A stretch of DNA of 64,000 nucleotides from Nostoc sp. UHCC 0702. GTDB lineage: Bacteria; Cyanobacteriota; Cyanobacteriia; Cyanobacteriales; Nostocaceae. The position numbers and the translations under genes were made by a program. Below are positions 24,685 through 34,101 of the stretch, one piece after another. Numbering within the stretch: the first letter of the stretch is position 1; each line of letters begins with the position of its first letter. The stretch lies in the NCBI GenBank assembly GCA_017164015.1, contig CP071065.1, positions 496,001 through 560,000 of the forward strand. The letters run 5' to 3'. The notes beneath the pieces are model-generated. The model saw only the letters and a list, made by a program, of their open reading frames with translations, was not told where the DNA came from and ran no database searches.

Positions 24685-25797
24685 ATGGCTAAAGTTCGTC
24701 TAGAAGATATTAAACGTCGGTTTAACAATGTCACGGCCATTGAGGATATTACCTTTGAAATCCCCGATGGTGAGTTTTGGGTTTTGGTCGGCCCTTCCGG
24801 TTGTGGTAAATCGACAATTTTACGCACGATCGCTGGTTTAGAAACTGCCACCTCTGGCAAACTCTTTATTGGTGAACAATTAGTAAACAATGTGCCAGCA
24901 AGGCAAAGGGATGTGGCGATGGTGTTCCAAAACTACGCCCTTTATCCCCACATGACCGTGGCGCAAAACATTGCTTTTGGTTTGCAGATGCGGAAAGTTG
25001 ACCAAAGAATCATTCAAGAACGAGTAGTGAATGTGGCGCGATCGCTTTCTCTAGAACACCTATTGGATCGCAAACCCAAACAACTTTCTGGAGGACAGCA
25101 ACAACGTGTAGCATTAGGAAGAGCGATCGCCCGCGAACCACAAGTGTTTTTATTAGATGAACCTTTGTCTAATTTAGATGCCCAATTGCGGGATGATACT
25201 AGGGCAGAACTGAAACAACTACATCATCAATTAGGCATTACAACTATTTATGTCACCCACGATCAAGTGGAAGCGATGACTTTAGCTGATAAAATTGTGG
25301 TGCTAAATCGAGGACGGATTCAACAGATCGGTGATCCTCAAAGTATTTATGCACATCCTGCTAATCAAATGGTAGCTACTTTTTTAGGTAGTCCACCAAT
25401 GAATATCTTGCCTGCAAGTTATAAGAATAATGGTTTTGATGTTGATGGGCAGTTATTAGCAATTCCACCAGATGTAGCAAAGTATCTGCGTTTGCCGCAG
25501 GGACAAAGTGTTGATTTGGGCATTAGGCCAGAAAACATTTATCTTAACACAGACAGAGAACAGGGTGAGGAAGAATTAGGAGAGTTGGTGGTTGAGGTGA
25601 AGGTAGTAGAACCTTTAGGGAGGGAAACTTTGATTCGTACTGCTTTACCTGATTCTTCAGTGCTGGTGAATGTTCAAGTGGGTGGCGACGTGCGTCTGCG
25701 TCCAGGCGATCGCCTTTCTCTCCAACTTGATTTAAATCAACTGTTTGTATTTGATACTGTCACCGGGAATAGGTTGTATCCGCAGACGAATAATTAG
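24685..25797 (+). CDS. Sugar ABC transporter ATPase of the MalK/UgpC/MsmK family
   Basis: A 370-residue cytoplasmic ATPase. Walker A GPSGCGKST, Q-loop FQNYALYPHMTV, signature LSGGQQQRVALGRA, Walker B VFLLDEPLSNLDAQ and the switch histidine in YVTHDQVEA are all present. The C-terminal TOBE/OB region (about 240-370) includes LGIRPENIYL, the mark of the MalK-like subgroup that serves carbohydrate or glycerol-phosphate importers. No permease or binding protein lies next to it, which is common in cyanobacteria where one such ATPase may serve several importers. Confidence 0.93.
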   Translation: MAKVRLEDIKRRFNNVTAIEDITFEIPDGEFWVLVGPSGCGKSTILRTIAGLETATSGKLFIGEQLVNNVPARQRDVAMVFQNYALYPHMTVAQNIAFGLQMRKVDQRIIQERVVNVARSLSLEHLLDRKPKQLSGGQQQRVALGRAIAREPQVFLLDEPLSNLDAQLRDDTRAELKQLHHQLGITTIYVTHDQVEAMTLADKIVVLNRGRIQQIGDPQSIYAHPANQMVATFLGSPPMNILPASYKNNGFDVDGQLLAIPPDVAKYLRLPQGQSVDLGIRPENIYLNTDREQGEEELGELVVEVKVVEPLGRETLIRTALPDSSVLVNVQVGGDVRLRPGDRLSLQLDLNQLFVFDTVTGNRLYPQTNN

Positions 25798-26211
25798 TAG
25801 ATAAAGGTGTTAAAAGCAAACTTCCAGACTCAACAATTCCTATGGCATTTGGCTTGCTAAAGCGCCAATGTTGTTGGTAAGCTAATGGTGCCCAGGAGCG
25901 AATAATACGAATCATCTCCCTTGTTGACCAAGGATTGAGATTTAAAAATCGATTTTTTCTGTTAGCAAATCCTACTTGCAAGCCTACATGATAATGATAA
26001 TCAAGTGCCGGGTAGGGGAAGGAGGTGAGCGACGCTCGCCTCCTTCCCCTGAACTACGATTATCATTCTTATGCAGATATATTTATGCTTAAAGATGTAT
26101 TGACAAAATTCACTTCCTTTTAACTTGTCTCCAATGGTATGCCTCCTGCCACTCTTTTTTTATTAGCTTTCTCTTAGGGAACTCTTTAATGGTTGGTATT
26201 AGAGTGGCATT
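25798..26211. other. Spacer with a long palindrome and an unassigned minus-strand frame
   Basis: A minus-strand frame (25760-25981) reads MQVGFANRKNRFLNL and NPWSTREMIRIIRSW and has protein-like composition. It starts at TTG, overlaps the end of the ATPase gene, and its frame stays open upstream into the palindrome, so it looks like a gene fragment. I cannot name the family. Nothing else coding is seen up to the lipase gene. Confidence 0.35.
25994..26066. repeat. 73-base palindrome with strong GC core
   Basis: ATGATAATC and GATTATCAT mark the outer ends; the core GGGGAAGGAGG pairs with CCTCCTTCCCC around a 13-base centre (TGAGCGACGCTCG) that is itself self-complementary. It may act as a bidirectional terminator between the convergent ATPase and lipase genes or be a foldback element. 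Confidence 0.65.
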
Positions 26212-27477
26212 TTATTCTTTCGCAGCTTGATTTGCAGCAGCTTGAGACTGGACAATGTATTGTTCAAACTGCTCTCGAATGATGTCTTCAAAGAAAGGAC
26301 GCAGCACAGTCTCAACTGGTTTTAGTATTTCGCTCCACCGCTGGCGGTCTTCTTGTAGCAGCGTTATGTAAGTATCGTAACTGTGAGGAAAAGGAACGCC
26401 ACCACCAAATTCTAAAGCAGCACCAAAACCCAAAGAAACGCTTTGAGAACCTAGTCCAATCACTGTATGTACTTCACCTACAGGAACAGTATTCGCTAAG
26501 TAAAAATTTCCCAACCGCAGTCCACCTGAAGCAAAAATACTAAGGGGAAAGGGAGGTGAAAATGGAACTTGAGGTACTGGGTCGAGTAAGTTTTCTATCC
26601 GATAGACAAATCCTTTAGGAATTTGTTGATTGTAATAGTCGGCAAAGTTTTTATTCCCAAGTTTTGTAGCGCCTATGGTATAAACCTTGATAGTGAAACC
26701 TGTCTCTAATGAAGAACCAAATTGACGGCGTAAATCGAGGGCAGCCAGTTGAGCTAATGTTCCTCCTAAGCTATGACCAGTCACATAAACTTCTATAGGT
26801 TCTCCCAAGGCTTCTAGAGCTAATAATTTCTCCCTTTTATACTCTAAAATTTTTTCCATTTCTTCGTTGTTGCCAATCTCTCCATCGACAATGGCATCGT
26901 AAATTAATTTTTTGACTTCCTCTTCAAATTCCGTTCCCAATCGAATTGCTCCGGCATCAGCTAATGCTTGAACAGCTGCAAATTGCCTGAGAGGTTTTAA
27001 CTCCTTAATTTGGAGAAAATCTTTAATAGTCAGCCGACCTAATACAGTCTTAAAGAAGAGTCTGATTTCAACTGCAACTGATTCAAATGCTTCAAAAAAT
27101 CCCTTGGATACTTTAATTCTGGCATCTGTCGTTGAACCATAGCTAATAAATTCATTACTAAAGTCTGAAATGACATCTGTAAATTCAAACAGTCCTCGGT
27201 CAGTTATTATTGTTCCTCGGAAAACCACTGCATACTGATGTACTCCGATTTTTTTGAGGATAAATCCCCGGACGTTTGTTTGGTCGTTGCGGACAGTATA
27301 AACCAGTTGCCAGCCTAGATTGCGATTGAGAGTGTTGTAGATGTCTTTAAGTTCTGAGTCGTCGATACTGCCATCGTCATATAGGAAAATGTCATAAACT
27401 TGCTTGGCAAAGTTAGACAATAGTAAGGCTTCATCGTAGTTGAAACCTTTTTTGATTTTTGGTAATGCAACAGTCAT
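26212..27477 (-). CDS. Class 3 (Rhizomucor-type) lipase family protein
   Basis: An alpha/beta-hydrolase of 421 residues. The nucleophile elbow is VTGHSLGGTLAQLAALDL; the catalytic aspartate is likely in ENLLDPVPQVPF and the histidine in PFPHSYDTYI, the usual lipase_3 spacing. YAVVFRGTI near residue 80 fits the oxyanion strand. No signal peptide, so it is cytoplasmic or membrane-peripheral. A helical insert (about 150-230, rich in Glu/Lys) is longer than usual. It lies 219 bases downstream of the PKS gene on the same strand; involvement in that pathway is possible but unproven. Confidence 0.82.
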   Translation of the reverse strand: MTVALPKIKKGFNYDEALLLSNFAKQVYDIFLYDDGSIDDSELKDIYNTLNRNLGWQLVYTVRNDQTNVRGFILKKIGVHQYAVVFRGTIITDRGLFEFTDVISDFSNEFISYGSTTDARIKVSKGFFEAFESVAVEIRLFFKTVLGRLTIKDFLQIKELKPLRQFAAVQALADAGAIRLGTEFEEEVKKLIYDAIVDGEIGNNEEMEKILEYKREKLLALEALGEPIEVYVTGHSLGGTLAQLAALDLRRQFGSSLETGFTIKVYTIGATKLGNKNFADYYNQQIPKGFVYRIENLLDPVPQVPFSPPFPLSIFASGGLRLGNFYLANTVPVGEVHTVIGLGSQSVSLGFGAALEFGGGVPFPHSYDTYITLLQEDRQRWSEILKPVETVLRPFFEDIIREQFEQYIVQSQAAANQAAKE

Positions 27478-27696
27478 TTTATTTTGTCTCCTTGATAGTA
27501 TATAACATTTGTTGAAGTTAAGATAGTATTTGCCTAGACTGAAAGAACTGCATATTTAATGTGGCACATTATTGAGATTTTGTATAGTAATTTGATTTGA
27601 TTTGTAAACTTAATTTTTGTACAAAAAACATAAATAAAGATCTAAATTTTCTGGTAATGGTACTGAGCTAGGTTTCATAAATTAAAAATTAAGAAT

Positions 27697-30600
27697 TTAT
27701 TTCATTTTTTGAAAATAGGGATTTATGACTGGGGATGATTCGATTTCAGCTTTGTCTAGCAAGCTTTTTAACTGTTGAGCAAGGGTATGAATATGGGGTT
27801 GTCTAAGTAAGGTGAAATGATTACCTGGAAATAGATGTATTTCTACTTCTGCTTTAGCAAATTTATTCCACCCTAAAGTTGGTTCATCGAAAGAGTTACC
27901 CATTGGTTTATCAGTTCGCAACAAAGTCATTTTGCCTCCATATAACGGTGGCATGTAGTTACTCATAGCTTTAGTATTAGCTTGGAGGACGCGCAGCAAA
28001 CGAGCAGCAGCAGGAATGCGATAGCCAAATTTCTGGAAGAACTGTAAGATTCTTATATGGAGAAGTGAGAGATTTTGCGGCTGTTTCTGTTTTTGAGTTG
28101 CGATCGCATTTTCTATCCCCAGAAAATCATAGACATATGGCCAGACGTACAATAACACTTGAGTCAAGAGAAACTTGGAAAGAAAATTGAAATTAGCTAT
28201 TTCCCCAACCGCCGGAGGTGGAATATCTACTATTCCTAAAAAAGCTACTTCTTCTTTAGCTTGTGTTAACTGTACTGCCATTTCCCAAGCAATATAAGCA
28301 CCCAAAGACCAACCTCCCAAATAGTACGGCCCAGACGGCTGGACTTTCTTTAGGGCTTCGATGTAGGTTGCTGCCATTTCTTCAACGCTGGTTAGGGGTT
28401 CATCCTGATTCAGCAAACCAATTGACTGTAAACCATAAAAGGGTCGCTCACTATCGAGGTGTGTAGCTAATTCGTAATAGGGAAAGACGACTCCCGCCAG
28501 GGGATGAGCAAAAAATAACGGTGGTTTGCTTCCCTGGATTTGCAGAGGTACTAACTCTAAAGGCAGTTTCTCAGAAGATGCAACAACTGTCTGGAGACTT
28601 TTAGCAGTAGGCAGTTGAGTCAGCACCTCTGTTGTGAGATTTTCAATTGTAGGATTCTCCAAGAACTTAATTATAGAGATATCCACCCCTAGCTTTTTGA
28701 GAATTCGGTTTCTGAGTTCAACAGCGATGAGGGAATCAAACCCTAAATTCTTCAAAGATGCAGATACATCAACTTGAGTAACCTGCAATCCCAATCCTTG
28801 AGCGATTTGTTCTTGCAGCAAAGCTTTGACAAGGGATTCTCTGCTTTCAATTGGAGTTTGTTGCAATTGATATACAAATTCGAGATGCTGGGTAAAGTTG
28901 CTGGTGCGTTTGAGCGTTAACCCCTTGATTTCAGCTATCACCGCCCCACTATCATCGAATAAGCAAATATTACTTCTGAGGATTTGTTGATTTGTCCCTT
29001 CGACAGTCAAAGATTGGACTTGGCTCCACAGGCGGCTCACACAACGTTGATACACCCGCAAACGCTCTAATCCCACTGGTAGATAAGTATCCCAACTCAC
29101 ATTTGAGGGCAATGCTGCGGCGATCGCGCTCAAGCTAGCATTAAGTAATACTGGGTGTAGCTGATAGTCTGCTGCTAAAATTAACTTAGTAGGCAACTCA
29201 ACAAGAGCCAGAGCCGTTCTTTCTCCTCGCCAGAGTTGAGCGATCGCTTGCAAGTTTTCACCATAATCAATGTTTTTTTGGCGACATAATTGGTAATATT
29301 GGTTGACTTCTACTACTTGCGGACATAAATTCAAACAGGTGTTTAAGTTTACCTGCTTTGGTTGGTATTCTTTGTCTACTAATTCTACTTTTCCCGTGGC
29401 GTGGCTTGTGTAAATCGGTTCTGGGGTGTCTGATTCTAATTGCAAGCTAAAAATCTCAAAGGTATAACTACCTGTTTTTTGTGGAGTTAATACTACCTGC
29501 ACTGTCACCTCTGCATCTTCTGACAGATGCAGAGCTTGCGTGAATACCACATGTGATAAAGTTACATTTGCTGAAGTTACAGTCTTTACCGCCGCCAAAG
29601 CCATCTCTAGGTAAGCTCCTTCAGGTAGGATAACTTGGCGATAGATGCGATAGTCTTGTAGATATATTGGTTGTTTAGGGCTGATCTCAGACTGAAAGCG
29701 AATTTGCTCACTGCCCGCTAAGTATAAACGTTGACCAAGCAGAGGATGAATATTTTCACCAGCAGATTTAAAGAATGAAGTTTTTTGTCCTAATGATTTG
29801 CTTTTATCAATCCAATAGCGCTGCCGTTCAAAGGGATAAGTAGGCAGGACAACTTTATTTCTGGGGTATTCTTGATCAAAGCCCAACCAATCTACTGCCA
29901 CTCCCCGCACATATAGTTGGGCTAAACTCTTGAGCAGTTGTTGCCAATCGGGTATGTCTGCGTTTAGACTGGGTACCCACAATCCTGCATCTTCTGGTAA
30001 AGATTGCTTTGCCATAGCCAGTAAGGTCGGCTTTGGCCCAATTTCCACAAATGCTGTTATACCCAACTGCTGTAATATTGCCATACTCTCAGCAAATTGT
30101 AGAGTTGACTGCCCATGTTGTACCCAATATTCAGGTGTAGCTATTTCTGAATTAGCAACTTTGCCGTTAACAATGATTTTGATTTGGGGTTGAGAGTAGC
30201 TGATTTGTTCTGCTACCTTGGGTTGCATTGAGGGGTAGGCAGATCGTTGAGCAATTAGTTTGAGTGCATCCTCCAGGCTGAAAACACCTGCTATGCAAGC
30301 GGCAACATACTCCCCGACATTATGCCCCATCAATACATCGGGTTCAATGTTCCAAGATTTCCAAAGTTGATAGAGGGCATATTCCAAAGCAAAAAGTGCT
30401 GGTTGAATATATGCGGTTTGTTCAAGCACAGATGAAACATCATTCCCAGCTTGGGAAGGATATAGTATTTCTAAAAGCGAATGTTCAAGATAAAGACCTA
30501 GAATGCGATCGCACTGCTTTAAAGCATTGCGGAAGATCGGTTGAGTGTCGTAGAGTTGGCGACCGATGTTGACATACTCAAAGCCTTGAGCAGTAAATAA

Positions 30601-32223
30601 GAAGGCTATCTTTGGTCGCCTTTTGCTCATGACCTGAGCTGTAATCAACTCGCTGGTTTCCTTGCCATCTACAAAAGCATTCAGTTGCTTGATTAACTGC
30701 TCCTTGGAATCAACTACAATAGCTAAGCGGTGGTCGAAATGCGATCGCCCCCTATTAGCAGTAAAACAAATATCTGCGATCGCTTGATTGGGATGAGTTT
30801 CTAGGTGATGTTGATAACGATTGATTAACGCTTGCAAAGCTGTTTCTGTTTTTGCCGATAGCGTTAACAGATGATAAGAACGCTCAGGTAATTCCTTATC
30901 ATTGACTGTTGACTTTTGACTTTTGACTTTAACAGGCGCTTCTTCCAACACTACATGAGCATTTGTACCCCCAAAACTAAAGGCGCTAACCCCTGCCAAT
31001 CTAGGTTGTTCTGTGGCTGGCCATTGCTGAAGTTCAGTAGGAATTTGAATAGGAGTGTTTTGTATTTTAATATAAGGATTTAATTTTTTCAGATGCAGAT
31101 GAGGTGGAATCTGACTCTGTTGTAGTGACAACACTACCTTAATCAGTCCCGCTATCCCTGCGGCACCTTCCAAGTGACCAATATTCGTCTTGACTGAACC
31201 AATCCAACAAGGTTGATTTGCCTCTCTACCTTCCATCAGCACAGCTTTAAGAGCATTCACTTCAATAGAATCTCCCATGGCCGTGCCTGTACCCTGAGTC
31301 TCTACATAACTAATTTGCGCTGGTTCAACCCCAGCATTTGCTAAGGCTTGCCGAATAACTGCTTGTTGAGAAGGGCCATTGGGAGCTACCAGTCCATTAC
31401 TCAAACCATTTTGGTTAACAGCTGAACCTCTAATAATTGCCTGAATATTGTCTCCATCCCTAATTGCATCAGCAAGACGCTTGAGGACGACAACTCCACA
31501 ACCTTCTCCTTGTACATAACCATCAGCAGCAGCATCAAAGGTTTTGCAACGACCATCTGCTGCCATCATCTGAGCATGGGACAGAGAGATCGTTCTTTCT
31601 GGAGACAAAATTAGGTTAACTCCCGCAGCCAGACACAGATTAGATTCTCCAGTCAGTAAACTCTGGCAAGCGTAGTGAAGTGCTACCAGTGATGAAGAAC
31701 AAGCAGTATCTATTACTAAACTTGGCCCCCGGAGATTCAAAAAATAGGAAAGACGATTGGCAATAATGCTTAAATTATTGCCAATTGCATTATAGGCATT
31801 AATCTGACTATATTCTCTGGACAAGACTAGACCGTAGTCATAATTGTAGACACCTACAAAAACTCCCGTTTTACTACCGCTGAGTTCTGATGATGGTACA
31901 ATCCCGGCATTTTCCAAACTTTCCCAGGCAACTTCCAAAAATAACCTTTGCTGAGGATCTATTCGCTCTGCTTCTATAGGAGAAATTTGAAAAAAGCCAG
32001 GATCGAAATACTCCACTTTTGGTAAAAAACCGCCCCATAGTCTCTTAGTCTTTCCAGTTGTAGGTACTATGGGATGGTAATCCAACATATGCAAATCAAA
32101 CGGCCGTGATGATAGCTCACTGACAGCATCAATTTTATTCGATAATAGCTGCCAAAAAGATTCGGCATTTTCAGCACCAGGAAAACGACAGCCAATTCCT
32201 ATAATTGCTATTTTTTCCATCAT
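27697..32223 (-). CDS. Type I polyketide synthase KS-AT-DH-ACP-TE with substituted catalytic residues
   Basis: 1508 residues. KS (about 3-430): Cys175 in DTACSSSL and His350 in KTNIGHLEG are kept, but the usual EAHGTGT histidine is Gln310 (VETQGTGT). AT (about 540-790): the GHSxGE serine is Asn635 (MGHNVGEY), and some 80-90 residues including the HAFHS catalytic histidine are missing between LIAQR and PKVAEQ. DH (about 830-1110): catalytic His is Tyr858 (YLQDYRIYR) and Asp is Asn1028 (HPVLLNAS). ACP: Ser1164 in GFDSL. TE: Ser1306 in GGWSLGA and the GNHFTLL histidine. No KR, ER or MT. The start lies 9 bases after the diiron gene. It cannot work as a standard extension module; transacylation plus release by ACP and TE is possible. 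Confidence 0.93.
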   Translation of the reverse strand: MMEKIAIIGIGCRFPGAENAESFWQLLSNKIDAVSELSSRPFDLHMLDYHPIVPTTGKTKRLWGGFLPKVEYFDPGFFQISPIEAERIDPQQRLFLEVAWESLENAGIVPSSELSGSKTGVFVGVYNYDYGLVLSREYSQINAYNAIGNNLSIIANRLSYFLNLRGPSLVIDTACSSSLVALHYACQSLLTGESNLCLAAGVNLILSPERTISLSHAQMMAADGRCKTFDAAADGYVQGEGCGVVVLKRLADAIRDGDNIQAIIRGSAVNQNGLSNGLVAPNGPSQQAVIRQALANAGVEPAQISYVETQGTGTAMGDSIEVNALKAVLMEGREANQPCWIGSVKTNIGHLEGAAGIAGLIKVVLSLQQSQIPPHLHLKKLNPYIKIQNTPIQIPTELQQWPATEQPRLAGVSAFSFGGTNAHVVLEEAPVKVKSQKSTVNDKELPERSYHLLTLSAKTETALQALINRYQHHLETHPNQAIADICFTANRGRSHFDHRLAIVVDSKEQLIKQLNAFVDGKETSELITAQVMSKRRPKIAFLFTAQGFEYVNIGRQLYDTQPIFRNALKQCDRILGLYLEHSLLEILYPSQAGNDVSSVLEQTAYIQPALFALEYALYQLWKSWNIEPDVLMGHNVGEYVAACIAGVFSLEDALKLIAQRSAYPSMQPKVAEQISYSQPQIKIIVNGKVANSEIATPEYWVQHGQSTLQFAESMAILQQLGITAFVEIGPKPTLLAMAKQSLPEDAGLWVPSLNADIPDWQQLLKSLAQLYVRGVAVDWLGFDQEYPRNKVVLPTYPFERQRYWIDKSKSLGQKTSFFKSAGENIHPLLGQRLYLAGSEQIRFQSEISPKQPIYLQDYRIYRQVILPEGAYLEMALAAVKTVTSANVTLSHVVFTQALHLSEDAEVTVQVVLTPQKTGSYTFEIFSLQLESDTPEPIYTSHATGKVELVDKEYQPKQVNLNTCLNLCPQVVEVNQYYQLCRQKNIDYGENLQAIAQLWRGERTALALVELPTKLILAADYQLHPVLLNASLSAIAAALPSNVSWDTYLPVGLERLRVYQRCVSRLWSQVQSLTVEGTNQQILRSNICLFDDSGAVIAEIKGLTLKRTSNFTQHLEFVYQLQQTPIESRESLVKALLQEQIAQGLGLQVTQVDVSASLKNLGFDSLIAVELRNRILKKLGVDISIIKFLENPTIENLTTEVLTQLPTAKSLQTVVASSEKLPLELVPLQIQGSKPPLFFAHPLAGVVFPYYELATHLDSERPFYGLQSIGLLNQDEPLTSVEEMAATYIEALKKVQPSGPYYLGGWSLGAYIAWEMAVQLTQAKEEVAFLGIVDIPPPAVGEIANFNFLSKFLLTQVLLYVWPYVYDFLGIENAIATQKQKQPQNLSLLHIRILQFFQKFGYRIPAAARLLRVLQANTKAMSNYMPPLYGGKMTLLRTDKPMGNSFDEPTLGWNKFAKAEVEIHLFPGNHFTLLRQPHIHTLAQQLKSLLDKAEIESSPVINPYFQKMK

Positions 32224-32232
32224 CTAATCTTT

Positions 32233-33564
32233 TTAAAGTGCCTGAGAAAACTTTCTAAAAATTGTGATATTGTTTTGAATAGCTTTCTTAATTGAACCTC
32301 CTGAAGCCATCACACGCATTTCGCGATTAATCGGCCATAAGTAATCAAGATTCTCTGCAAATTTGCGTAACTCTGTTAATAGATGATTATGAAGCTTGAG
32401 ATTGAGATGGAATCCTTCATGTTCGTGACATAGGCATTTTTCTATCCAATGTAGGGCTTCTGTAGCAGACATATCAAACAAAGGACTCTGCAATAGCTTC
32501 ATCATAAAACCTATCATATAACCATCATCACGTAAGAAGTAATAAGGTAATACTGCGGAAAAGCCATTTAAATTTTCACGTTGTGCTTGTAATATAGCTA
32601 AATTTGCAATGAATTTCTCATAAATTGATGGTTTGGGTAAATATTTATAGAAATCTCTACCCAAGAACAGGGAGGTTGTTGTATGAAAAGACTCATCCAA
32701 AAAATGATAGTGAGATATACTTGTTGGAATGGGTATAAATTCTTGATTTCTCTCCAGTTTTTTATAGTAATTGTGTATATTAAATTCAAAACTTTTCAGG
32801 AGGAGATTAGCCATGTAACGCACAGCATAAAAATTAGCAGCCAAGAAGGGATAACTTCCCCAGTTCAGAGGAAAAAATTGTCTTAGTGATTGAGATGAAT
32901 GTCCCAAAGTCCCATTAAAGAAACCTTGAGTTGTGAGGGAGATATGTTTATTAATATCTTTTCCTTGTTTGAGATTTTCAGCGTGATATTGCTCTTTCTT
33001 TTGGAACGTCATCTGATTAACAAAGTTTGCAGATGAAGATAGATAATTGTCAATTTGAGTTCTTTTCCAGTCAGGCTCAGAACAATTCTTGCTTGCAGAA
33101 TTAATCAGGGCTTTCTTACCTAGCAAAGCAATCGTAGTTTGATAACTGACTTGGTAAAAAGCATGAATATGTTTACGTTCCTGAGCGGTTTCTTGAGCTA
33201 GTGTTTTTACAAGTATTTCATAATCACTATTCGCAGCTATCAGACAATCTGCTGTAATTGTGTTGTAATGGGTAATCTCCATTTCACTATCAGCAACTTT
33301 CCTATACAAGAAAATCCAAGAAAGATGATTAAGACTTAGCTTTTGAGATAGAGAAGCTTGCTGATAGAGTGGTGTGCCATAAAACAAGGAATGTTCTGGT
33401 TCACGCCAGTAATGATTACTGTTACTACTATATTTAAAGTTTTTATCTAAATCTTCTATTTTTTCAGTATAGTCAGAGTCAACATTATTATTATAGTTTT
33501 TCTCTATCAAAGGAAGAATTCTGTTAACTTGGGTTTTTGGAGAATCACTACTGATGGTCGTCAT
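32233..33564 (-). CDS. Ferritin-like diiron enzyme (AurF-like oxygenase or CylC-like halogenase type)
   Basis: A helical protein of 443 residues. Candidate metal ligands lie in four places: MEITHYN (Glu96, His99), ETAQERKHIHAF (Glu125, Glu129, His132), LDESFH (Glu291, His294) and HEHEGFH (His380, Glu383, His386). This E/ExxH pattern fits dimetal-carboxylate enzymes such as AurF N-oxygenase and the cyanobacterial CylC halogenases, the latter usually encoded beside FAAL and ACP genes exactly as here. Chlorination or oxygenation of an ACP-bound fatty acyl chain is therefore plausible; sequence reading cannot choose. A C-terminal remnant of a second copy lies at 38014-38106. Confidence 0.75.
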   Translation of the reverse strand: MTTISSDSPKTQVNRILPLIEKNYNNNVDSDYTEKIEDLDKNFKYSSNSNHYWREPEHSLFYGTPLYQQASLSQKLSLNHLSWIFLYRKVADSEMEITHYNTITADCLIAANSDYEILVKTLAQETAQERKHIHAFYQVSYQTTIALLGKKALINSASKNCSEPDWKRTQIDNYLSSSANFVNQMTFQKKEQYHAENLKQGKDINKHISLTTQGFFNGTLGHSSQSLRQFFPLNWGSYPFLAANFYAVRYMANLLLKSFEFNIHNYYKKLERNQEFIPIPTSISHYHFLDESFHTTTSLFLGRDFYKYLPKPSIYEKFIANLAILQAQRENLNGFSAVLPYYFLRDDGYMIGFMMKLLQSPLFDMSATEALHWIEKCLCHEHEGFHLNLKLHNHLLTELRKFAENLDYLWPINREMRVMASGGSIKKAIQNNITIFRKFSQAL

Positions 33565-33699
33565 GATATTTTACTCTTGTTTCCTTTACCTATTAACGGT
33601 CATTATCAGATCAATATTTATTGATAGGATGCATGAAAAGTTGTAAATAAAGGCTTATTTCATAACTTTTCAGACATTTTAGTGACAGTTTTTTGAGTT

Positions 33700-33978
33700 T
33701 TATTTAGTTAAATATTGTGCTAAATCTGCAATTGTTGGGTAATCGTAGAGTATTGTTGGCTCTATTTCTTTTCCTAGCCAAGTTTCTAAGTCTCCTGCTA
33801 AAACTACCGCTGTTGACGAATCTAAACCATAACGCGCAAAAGTAGTTTCTACATCTACTTTATCTGGTTGAATTTCTAACAAATCTGCCAAATAGGAAAC
33901 TAACCACTCTCTAATTTGTGGTTCTGTCAATTGAATGCTGTTTTGATTTACTTTGTTTTCTTCAGATATTGTAGACAT
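33700..33978 (-). CDS. Acyl carrier protein 1 of the FAAL cluster
   Basis: A free-standing 92-residue ACP. The phosphopantetheine serine is in YGLDSSTAVVL, followed by GDLETWLG, ILYDYPTIADLAQYL, the form typical of ACPs loaded by FAAL ligases in cyanobacteria. The ATG at 33978 was chosen over a TTG at 34020 because GAGG precedes it by 8 bases. Very similar to ACP2 at 38203. It lies between the FAAL and diiron genes and likely carries the acyl chain handled by both. Confidence 0.88.
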   Translation of the reverse strand: MSTISEENKVNQNSIQLTEPQIREWLVSYLADLLEIQPDKVDVETTFARYGLDSSTAVVLAGDLETWLGKEIEPTILYDYPTIADLAQYLTK

Positions 33979-34101
33979 TTCAGCAACCTCGATTTTTGTG
34001 ATATCTATTACTAGTTTCAATTTTGTTACAAAAACTCAGTCTTTATCTTTGGCTTTTTTAGCTTCTATTATCTATTTCAATTCACCCAAGACGGATTTTA
34101 A

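Noticed and set aside
25760..25981. 73-codon minus-strand frame after the ABC ATPase gene
   Set aside because: Only a TTG start, overlaps the ATPase end and stays open upstream into a palindrome; probably a fragment. Could not be named.
27697..32223. Sequencing error as the cause of all PKS active-site changes
   Set aside because: The changes are separate in-frame substitutions plus a large in-frame deletion; the 4.5-kb frame is open throughout, so errors are an unlikely explanation.
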